Shown here in pieces: positions 55,832-64,000 of a DNA stretch of 64,000 nucleotides. Positions within the stretch are counted from its first letter, which is position 1. Every line of letters starts with the position of its first letter. The position numbers and the translations under genes were made by a program. The notes under the pieces are model-generated. The model made no database searches, was not told the DNA's origin, and saw only the letters and a list, made by a program, of their open reading frames with translations. The DNA is taken from assembly GCA_009809945.1 (NCBI GenBank), contig WTPW01000011.1:282993-346992 (forward strand), in the 5' to 3' direction. Origin of the DNA: Gigaspora margarita. Lineage: Eukaryota; Glomeromycota; Glomeromycetes; Diversisporales; Gigasporaceae.

Positions 55832-58267
55832 ATGATCTTTAAATCCAAATATCCAGATATAAAAATCCCTCAAGTCGGAATTTATCAATATGTGACTAGT
55901 AATCCAAACAAAATTCCAGACGATAAGGTCATTTACGTGGATGGGGTTACTGGTAGAAGTTACACTTTTGGCGAAGTTAAACATGAATCAAAAAAGTTTG
56001 CTGCAGGATTGCAAGATATGCTAGAATTTAAACGTGGAGATGTTTTGGCAATATTTTCACCTAACCAGGTACACTTAAAAAAAAAAAAACAAAAAAAAAA
56101 ATTTTAGTTAACTATGTCGTTATTTCTATTTGATATACTACAATTATTTTGATACCTTCATTATTTTGTCAAGGTTGATTATCCTATCGCAGTCTTGGGA
56201 ACGTTTGCAGCTGGTATTATATAATTTCATATAAATTAATAGTATCTAATGTTTTCAATTTAAATTACTTACTGTCATCTTCAGGAGGCAAAGTAACGAC
56301 AGCTAACCCAAAATATGAAGCAACTGAATTATCTTATCTTCTAACCGACTCTGGTGCATCGGTTTTGATCGTGCACCCAGAAGTTCTTGAAGTCGCTATC
56401 GAAGCTTCAATCAATTCGAAGATTCCCGCCTCCAGGGTATTGTTATTCGGTGATAAAGAAATAAAGGGATATAAACCTTATCGCTCTATCTTAACCAATG
56501 ATCGTGAAATTGAACCAATTTGTTATACTCCTGAAGAAGCAAAATCAACAACTGCTTGCTTGATTTACAGTTCTGGTACAACTGGAAAGCAAAAAGGTGT
56601 TGAAATTACTCACACAATCGCGGCTATTAGGTCGGCTCAGGCAATTAGTGTAGAACGCAAGCTTGGACCACACAGTATAATTTTGGGTGTTATAGTAGGT
56701 CATTTAAAAAATTCCTTGAGGAGTTTTCAGGTTTTAAATAATAGAGTGATTTTTACTATTGATTTAAAAAATATAGGAACTTTGCCACTGTGCTGGATTG
56801 AATCATTTTATTCTAACGACCTTACTTTGTGTTTGTTTGTCTAAACTTGTTACTATTTGATCATTACATTATCAATTTAAATTAAGATATATGCATTAAT
56901 ACTATAGGGTGCTACTACAATCATTCATTCAAACTTCAGTGTGAAAACGATTTGTGAATCGATTCAAAAATTTAAAATTACCCGTGTTTATACTGTTCCG
57001 CCAATTATACTTAATATTGTCAATGATCCATTGGCTCAGCAATTTGATTTATCAAGTGTGGAAGCGATTATAAGTGGCGCATCTTTGCTAAGTGATAATT
57101 TGGAAAGAAAATTTTATGATATGTTTAAAATTCCAATTTTGCAAGGTTATGGTAAGAAGTTTAATTGTTAGGTCGTTTGAACTAACGTAACCCTTGATAT
57201 TCATTCCAAATAGTTATACTATGGTCAATAATTTATTTCCTTTATTATGATGAATTATTGTTTATTATTTATGTGCCATTATAAAGGCCTTACTGAATCG
57301 GGTTCAGTACTATTATGTCCTGATACAACAGTCCAAGGTATTATGCATTAAATGGCGTGCTTAATATATAACAATGATTGGTTTACTAAAGCAGCTATTT
57401 TTAATAGGTTCTGTTGGGATTCTTTATCCAAATATGAAAGCTAAAATATTATCAAATGATGGATATGGTAACTATTTTTATATAAATTTATTCTTAATTT
57501 GAGGTCTGAGCAAAATTTATCATTTTACATTTAGAATTGGGATACAATGAGCCTGGAGAATTGTGGATTCACGGTCCAAATATTACGAAGGTACGTAGTA
57601 TAACTATTATACTAAAATAATTATGCTACTTGTACTAAAATCTTATACTTTTAATTAGAGTTATAATAATAATAAAGAAGCTACAGATGCTGCTATTGGC
57701 ACTGACGGATTTTTTAATACAGGAGATATTATATCTGTTGATGAAAAAGGTATATTTTTTTATTATTATATAAAAATTTATATCGATATGTTTACATAAT
57801 TATACTTTTTTTTTTATAAGGATACTACTTTCTTGTTGGTCGAAAAAAAGAGATTATAAGATGTCTAGTATGATAATAATAAATTGATTTTTGTGTATTA
57901 TGATGCAATTAGATTTGACTAACACCAAAACTAAAATTCGCAGGATTTTGATGTAACACCTTCTGAACTGGAATCAATTCTGCTAACACATGAAGCTGTA
58001 TCAGATGCAGCAGTAATAGGATATTATTTTGAAAAAGAAGCAACCGAAATTCCTACAGCATATGTCACAATCAAAAGTGGGTATAAGCAATCTCAAGCTT
58101 TAGCAGAAGAAATTCAATCTTTTGTAGATGAAAAGGTTTTACCATATAAAAGATTAACAGGTGGTGTATTGTTTATTGATAGAATTCCAAAAAATGCATT
58201 GGGTAAAACTCTAAGAAGTTTATTAAAGGAAAGATTAAAGAATGATATTAAAGATAGAATAAATTAG
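55832..58267 (+). CDS. Acyl-CoA synthetase / 4-coumarate-CoA-ligase-like, spliced
   Basis: ANL-superfamily adenylating enzyme: it would activate a carboxylic acid with ATP to an acyl-AMP, then transfer it to CoA. Exons by GT-AG and phase: 55832-56068, 56174-56213, 56285 to about 56691, 56908-57151, 57287-57337, 57408-57467, 57535-57590, 57659-57749, 57821-57867, 57944-58267 (stop TAG). Motifs: YSSGTTGKQKG (P-loop, exon 3), GYGLTESGS across exons 4-5, FNTGDI (exon 8), GRKKEIIRC (exon 9), and PKNALGKTLR near the C-terminus with the catalytic lysine. About 518 codons are recovered versus about 540 usual. Between 56691 and 56908 the LPxFHxxG segment is not recognisable and the exon-3 frame runs to a stop at 56844, so that exon border is unsolved and the gene could be a recent pseudogene. 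The substrate cannot be told. Confidence 0.88.
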
Positions 58268-58364
58268 TTTATTAGTCTTTTTAGCAATTGTTAAACGATA
58301 CTGTTTTATATCTATTTATGAAACATAAATTTTTTTTAGTATAATAAGCTTCTATCAATCGTCT

Positions 58365-58370
58365 AATAAA
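58365..58370 (+). terminator. Putative polyadenylation signal AATAAA
   Basis: Located about 100 bp after the stop codon at 58267; consistent with a 3' end for the ligase gene, though AATAAA is frequent in this composition. Confidence 0.4.
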
Positions 58371-58573
58371 ATTAATTATACATAACTTTAAAAAAAAAAA
58401 TTGAAATTTTTTTAAAAGTATATCGAGGTCAAGTAACTAGTGCTTTGAACTGATTCGAATTACAACTAGTTGATAATTGGTCACCCAACCAACTGATTAT
58501 TAAAAATTAAGGTTGATAATGATGCAGGAGAAAAATACTTTATAAACCATCTAATTCATGTTATGCTAAACAT

Positions 58574-59530
58574 TAGTGCTCCGAACGGGTCGGGTCGGGT
58601 CGGGTTATGAGCCAACCCGAACCCGACCCGAAACTTCGGGTCGGGTCGGGTTGAAAACTTTCGGGTTAGAGCTTCAACCCGAACGAACCCGACCCGACCC
58701 GAAATTTTAGGGCTAATATATTAAATTTTTTTAAAAAATGAATTCAATCGCCCTTTTTGCGCTTAAACGTTTAATAATTCATGTAACGATGATAATCGAA
58801 GTTGGCTAATCAAATCTAAGCACAATATGCTTATAAACTCAGCAGGCTACAGTAAGAATCGTACATTGCATATCCAGAATTAATGAATGTTTTTTTATTT
58901 TTATCCATTACCTGATCTATAGCTTTCTCAATAACCTTAGCTGTCGCAACAAGCAGATCCTCGATTTTGATTGGCTAAGAGCGATGATCAAAAAAATTTG
59001 ACCGGAATTACTCAGAATTTTGCTAATGAAACCACAGAGCCTATTAAGCAAAAATTGTTCCTGTGTTAATTTTTCCATAATGCGGGATTATTTTCCAAAA
59101 TTTTCTATTTTTGTAATGAAAAAAATCAAAGTTAATTACGGTCGGAGATTAGTAAACAATTATGTAATGCGGGCCAAAATTTGCAGATCAGTGGCTGCTA
59201 ACCAATCAAAATCGAGGATCTTCCGTGACTCGATCGCTAAAAGAAATCCGATTGGTGCATACTAGACTGTCTTTTGAGGTTTTATTGAAAATATCATTTA
59301 AAAATACATATGCATTTGCTATTAGAACCTTTAAAAAAACATAAAATGCATATTTCGGGCATCTCTTATTTGAATAATTTTCGGGTCGGGTCGGGTCGGG
59401 TTCGGGTCGGGTTAGCGTTCAACCCGAACCCGACCCGAAATTTTCGGGTCAGATTTTTCCAACCCGAACCCGACCCGACCCGAACCCGACCCGAAATTTT
59501 CGGGTTGACCCGACCCGATTCGGAGCACTA
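58574..59530. mobile_element. hAT-like 957-bp element, TAGTG type (B)
   Basis: TAGTGCTCCGAA...TTCGGAGCACTA with a perfect 8-bp duplication CTAAACAT (58566-58573, 59531-59538). Both subterminal regions are long arrays of GGGTCGGGTC / GACCCGACCC, facing each other and strikingly GC-rich. The core holds an inverted pair GATCCTCGATTTTGATTGG (58951 and 59201). The 74-codon frame 59310-59534 is a translation of the GGGTC array, not a gene. Confidence 0.9.
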
Positions 59531-59589
59531 CTAAACATAACATTTTGTTCCTGCTATTCAATATAATTGTTAAGTTGATTATGAATTAA

Positions 59590-59823
59590 GGCCAGACCAA
59601 GTTGATTATGTATTTTACATTACCCCCCTCTCCCCTCCAGGAGAGGGGGCGGGGGGGGGAGGGAGGAGTGGTTCATATAAAAAAAATTTTCCGATTTGTT
59701 CCGTGACTATATAAAAATTTTCCGAAATATTCCGTAGTCCTATGTATATCTATCTAAATTTTTTTTACTATGAGGGAGGGGGGGAGGGGGGTAATGTAAA
59801 ACAATAATCAACTTGGTCTGGCC
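59590..59823. mobile_element. PIF/Harbinger-like MITE
   Basis: GGCCAGACCAAGTTGATTAT and its inverse, continuing to TTTTACATTACCCCCCTC, give about 42 bp of TIR. TAA on both sides (59587-59589, 59824-59826). A GG start with a TAA duplication fits PIF/Harbinger. G-tracts of up to nine bases sit just inside both ends. Length 234 bp. Confidence 0.82.
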
Positions 59824-61080
59824 TAATCACTGACAAATCACATTGAATTTAATTTACCTTCGGGCAGAATATCCACAAAGTCACCAGACAATTCCTCCTT
59901 TTTTTATGCGATTAAATTTACCCAAGAATAGGGCCAATCACCCGAAATCGGGTGATTAGCAAATCATTATTCATTATACAATACACAGTTTAATTGATTG
60001 GTTAGATATTTTGATTGGTCATATTACATAAATTCGGCTTTTTTGTTTTTTTTTGTGAGAATGCTACATATAGCAATGATTTTAGTTACAGATATCATAT
60101 TTAGTGGGTTGATGAAATGATAATTACTGATCGTCAAAGATGAGAGCGAAAGTAATTTGAGTGATGTGAAATTTGCAGATGTCAAGCAGGGGAATATATC
60201 CATAAAAAGTCGCAGATGCAGGGTTGAATTCGCATAATCAAGCTTAGGCCTGAACTCAAACAATCAGAACTCAGAGAAGAAAGATTAAATGACCTTCCAT
60301 TTACAGTATTTGCTAATCCAATAAGGGCTGCCATGAGAATAAAAAACTGAAGTGCAACCCTGATCCTGCACCAACAATCGCCAACTCAGCTGCACCAATT
60401 TGTCACAGCAGATTCTCGATTGAAAGTGACGATCAAGTTCATTGATAAAAGTTAATAAATCGAAAAAAAGGCTAAGCAAGGATATGCAGAAGCAATCCAG
60501 TTAGATCAAGTTCACATCCATTAAAATCTAACCAGGTATGAGACGATCTAACCCAGAAGAGCAGAAAAGTATCATTTAATTAACTACCTAATTTAGAAGC
60601 ATACTACATGCAACTGCTGAAAACCACCTGCAGGAAGTAAAATTCACACCAGCCCTCTCACCTATAGTTGGTTTTACCAATGGTTCGCCCCGAAACCTTA
60701 GCCTAAGTACGTTATGTTTCTTAAAACAAAATTGTTACTGAAGTTTTCACAAATCAGATAAGTATAAAAAATATTAAAAACTACTTTTCCTTGTAAACTA
60801 GTATAGCTTCAAAATTGTGTTCTTTTTTTGCTTGATCTTTTTCCAATTTGCAAATATTCGCTATAAAAAACAGTGCGTTAGATGTACCAAGGTGAGGGTT
60901 TTCACCAAAATGCATCTGTGAAGGGCGGGTGCATTATGACGTAACAAAGAAAATCAGGGAAAACTGATTATACATAGGTAAATCATCTGAATTCAACGTT
61001 TTTTCTTTTATAATTTAACTTTTTTCAAGAAAAGCTTCATTTTTTAAAATAAGAATTTTGTTTTTGTTAATCTTAGCAGG
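59824..61080. other. No gene recognised; mixed-composition intergenic
   Basis: The sequence is less AT-rich than most of the window. A perfect hairpin CAATCACCCGA / TCGGGTGATT lies at 59937-59958. Minus-strand frames at 60024-60263 and 60285-60479 have no recognisable family. No splice-joined gene could be built. Confidence 0.35.
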
Positions 61081-61700
61081 TTGCGATACACAGACCAGCA
61101 TTATAGCCCTATGTTTTGACGATAGTCACGCTAGGGTTATTATCGCGAGGATAACCTGATTTGTGGCTTGAATGTAATTGAGGCTTATATGAAAAAGGTA
61201 ATAGCATATGATAGAGATTATAGGTGCATGTGACTGAGATTATAGTTACGCAGAGATTATAAAGATACATGTGGTGAATCTCAGTGCTTTCTTACTTCGC
61301 TTGTCTTGTCACTTGTTCTCTTCGATGCCCGATTATAATCTGGCTCCCATCCCTCCCGCCCTCTCTCATTCATCACACCTAGCACCTAGCGCCCTGCCTG
61401 TTGTCATGTGAGCCGAGTTGAATGCGCCGCACCATATCGTGGGCTCGAACTCGTTGTTATAAAAATTGAAGTTGTATGTTGAATGTGCCGCAACATAAAC
61501 GTGGGCTTCACGTGTACATAGAGTTGTTATGAGCACAGTATATATAGAGTTGTTATGAGCACAATATGTAATAGCAGAAGAGAAAGTGATGGAGTGGAGC
61601 ACTACTCCCGTTATGTATCTTCATAATCTCTAATAAAGAGAGTGTTTAATATGAAATCCGAGCGAGAATAATATACAGATAAGTTTTTTCATTTTATTTT
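61081..61700. repeat. Unclassified block with 27-bp tandem; LTR-like?
   Basis: ATAGAGTTGTTATGAGCACA occurs twice in tandem (61518-61564), with GTGGGCTTCACGTG and GTGGGCTCGAACTC relatives upstream, and CTCTAATAAAGAGAG (AATAAA-like) after it. The layout (repeats, then AATAAA, then AATAATATACA) resembles an LTR, but I could not find TG/CA ends or a partner. Confidence 0.3.
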
Positions 61701-63220
61701 TTTTTCATTTATTACAATAATAATCCACAATTTAACCTCTTTTTTGTAGCATTATCTTCTTCGATGCAAATATTTTGTTGAAATTGTCTAATTGTTGAAT
61801 CCGTCAAACATTTGAGCCATCGCTTGTGGTGTTTTATCGATTAATGGCTGTTACTTGGATACTGGTCTGTGGTGAGTTTTTGATATAACTTTTGTGACAC
61901 CTGACTGATCAGTAGACTAATGAAGTGCAACTTTAGACGGGTATCAGCTTTAGCCACGAACTTCAATATTAGTTTTTGGTTAATAGCAGGCTATAATGGA
62001 ATTAAAGGTAGAACATAATTAGAATTAGCTATAATTAGAAGTTAGAATGGGATTACACGAAGTTAGATTAGTAGAATAAGATTGTGGGTGATAAGTTTAA
62101 AATGTTATATGAAAACTAGGTTTTGCTTTAACTTGATTGGGTTAGGATTACACAAAGTTAATATTAGATGGAAGAGTAGTTCTAGAGGGTGAATTGCTTG
62201 GAGTTAAAGCTATAATCGTTGTTACATATGTATATAAATAAATAACAATTCTTGAATGTGTGCCAGATATACAGTGTAGATAAAATTCTTTATAGTAAAT
62301 TGCTCAAAAAAAAGAAGATGGTTTCTTTATACTGATTTTGAGAAATAAGCAATTCTTGATAAATAATTTTGTTAATTTTTATTATTATTACAAAATATTT
62401 AATATAATGTCTTTAATTATAGTTGATCCTTTTCAAAATCAGTATGCATAGTAGACAGGTTTTGTATCAGTTATCAAATTTGAAAGTCAAATAATTTGTT
62501 AGAAACAGACTTGGTGGATCAATTTTTGACCAATTATAGCAGGTTATCAGTTTTGAGAGAGTCAACTGTATCTAATTTACGGTTGTGATTTTTGTTTTTT
62601 TACTCTTATATAGTTTAAGATATAATATAAAATGTAAATCAAATTTAAGCGTTTAGTGCCTAAAGGCACCCATATATAGAAAAAAAAATTTAAACGTCCA
62701 GTGCCTGAGGATCCACACACATATATAAAAAAAATTGAAGCATTGAGCCAAGGCCGATTTATCAGAGACTAATAAAAAAAATTTTGGCATTGCTTTGAGA
62801 TTTAGATATTGGTTTAGGCTTTAGACATATCATCTTAGTTAAGAAATTTAACATTTGATTTGAGATTTAGATATGGGTTTAGAACTTTAATACTGGTTTG
62901 GGATTTTAGCAACAGTGTAGCAAATTTATTTTCCAATCTGTTTATGCTAGTATATAGACTTTTTGTACAAGCAACCATATATTATAATCTTTAAAAACTT
63001 TATTTTTTGGTATATAAAAAAATTTAGATCCTTAAGGTTGATATCATATGTTTGTAACTTATTATTATATTAAAAGAACTATATATTAAATTAATATAAT
63101 GATAAATTATATTATTAATAAAAATATAAAACTATCTCTTTTATAAACTTCTTGATAACTATTTTATTTATAAAGTAATTTGAGAGTTATATTTTTGTTT
63201 AATTATTTATTATAATGTTA
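61701..63220. other. No gene; degenerate TTTAGATATTGGTTTAGG repeats
   Basis: Words like GAGATTTAGATATTGGTTTA recur at 62795-62905 and similar TTTGGTATTAGTTTG words at 63345-63450. Two CAGTGCCTGAGG / TAGTGCCTAAAGG segments at 62655-62715. No open frames. Confidence 0.4.
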
Positions 63221-63294
63221 GGACTACTAAGACAAAGCCAGTAAGTAAATATTTTAGTTAAATATTTATTTACTGGTTTTGCCTTAGCAGTACT
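63221..63294. repeat. 74-bp hairpin
   Basis: ACTACTAAGACAAAGCCAGT and its near-inverse ACTGGTTTTGCCTTAGCAGT flank AAATATTT arms around a TTAGTTAA loop. Isolated. Confidence 0.78.
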
Positions 63295-63556
63295 CAGTTA
63301 TATTTCCAAATTTTCAGATACCAAGGCATATATAAAAATTTTGTTTAGAATTTGGTATTATTTTGGGATTCAGTATTTATTTGGGTTTTGATATTAGTTT
63401 GAAAATTTGGTATTAGTATGAAATTTGGGATCTTAGTTTAGAATTTAGAGTTTGGTTAGGGTTTAAACAAAAAATATTATATACAAAACAAGTTAATACT
63501 ATAGCCAAATCTAAAGAGTTTAGAAAATTTTGGGGTTTAAAACCTATTTCTAGTGC

Positions 63557-63805
63557 TAGAGTTCCTCAAACTCAAATCAAATTAATTATTAGTCATATTT
63601 GAATTTGATTAAATCAAATGATACTTGATTTGAATTTGATATGAATTAAAATTTTGTATTTGTATTTGATTTGATTTGAAATTTTTTAAAACTTATAAAT
63701 AAATTAAATATTTCAAATATTTAACCAAATCAAATCAAATATTTTTTAATTTGAATTTGTTTGATTTGAAAATTTTGTATTTGAATTTGATTTGAAATCA
63801 AACAA
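63557..63805. mobile_element. Truncated TAGGGTTCC-family hAT MITE
   Basis: Left end TAGAGTTCCTCAAACTCAAA is followed by iterated TTTGATTTGAATTTG words like those in 32006-32322. No GGAACCCTA right end or copy of the left flank TCTAGTGC was found. Confidence 0.7.
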
Positions 63806-64000
63806 GAAATGCGTTGGGCAAATGCAGTGAGCTATGCAAAATAATTTTGTATATCAAAATATTATAATAGAATTTAGTTTAGGTAGTTCTATAGCAAATT
63901 AGTGTAAGTTTTTTTTTTGTAATTGCTTAATACAGTAGATGTATTCTGTAAATTAAAAATTTTCTTATATTTGCTAAAGAATTATTTTACTAAAGCTTAT

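Noticed and set aside
59310-59534. Proline/arginine-rich 74-codon frame
   Set aside because: It is a translation of the GGGTCGGG array at the right end of a hAT element.

Overview
The window looks like a gene-poor, transposon-saturated stretch of a very AT-rich fungal nuclear genome, most likely an arbuscular mycorrhizal fungus (Glomeromycotina, Rhizophagus-like). The grounds are the strong AT bias, broken TPR (Sel1-like) and TLDc protein fragments of the kind that is massively amplified in those fungi, LINEs with endonuclease, reverse transcriptase and RNase H domains, short spliceosomal introns, and TTAGGG-type interstitial repeats. The organism call is inference; no marker gene is present.

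Only one gene looks substantially intact: an intron-rich acyl-CoA synthetase/4-coumarate-CoA-ligase-like gene at 55832-58267 (+), ten recognisable exons, with one conserved segment (around the usual PxFH motif) that I cannot find. All other coding signal is relic: a plus-strand LINE split by a 2.4 kb insertion (757-5963), a TLDc fragment (8140-8755), two tail-to-tail TPR fragments (8829-10715), a LINE C-terminus (12085-12830), a Ty3/gypsy integrase split by a transposon (14480-16000), a minus-strand LINE C-terminus (18040-18925) and a long minus-strand LINE with endonuclease, reverse transcriptase and RNase H parts (20330-26010) carrying at least three insertions.

The rest is dominated by non-autonomous DNA transposons that can be delimited to the base by terminal inverted repeats (TIRs) and target-site duplications (TSDs). 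There are about eleven delimited hAT-like elements with 8-bp TSDs or near matches, from at least six TIR types. There is also one Mutator-like element with a perfect 11-bp TSD, two PIF/Harbinger-like candidates (TTA or TAA TSD), a TTAA-flanked family, many TA-flanked elements including long foldbacks, and two candidate tRNA-derived SINEs with A and B boxes. Several insertions are phylogenetically readable: removing the element and one TSD copy in silico rejoins a known protein domain.

Region by region: 1-760 hAT element and minisatellite; 757-5963 split LINE; 6-7.4 kb Mutator-like element and hairpin; 8.1-10.7 kb TLDc/TPR relics with a foldback; 11-18 kb LINE and gypsy relics with nested elements; 18-26 kb two minus-strand LINEs; 26-31 kb inverted-repeat elements with an array of about 150-bp palindromes; 31.9-37.5 kb a composite element related to 48.7-50.2 kb; 38-44 kb a nested AT-rich satellite block with a SINE and a 1.4 kb hAT; 45-52 kb SINE and MITEs; 52.5-59.9 kb more complex sequence with the AMP-ligase gene between hAT elements; 60-64 kb no recognised gene. 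I found no new biochemical system. The most unusual pattern is that unrelated hAT families here all carry their own short word iterated in both orientations next to the TIRs.
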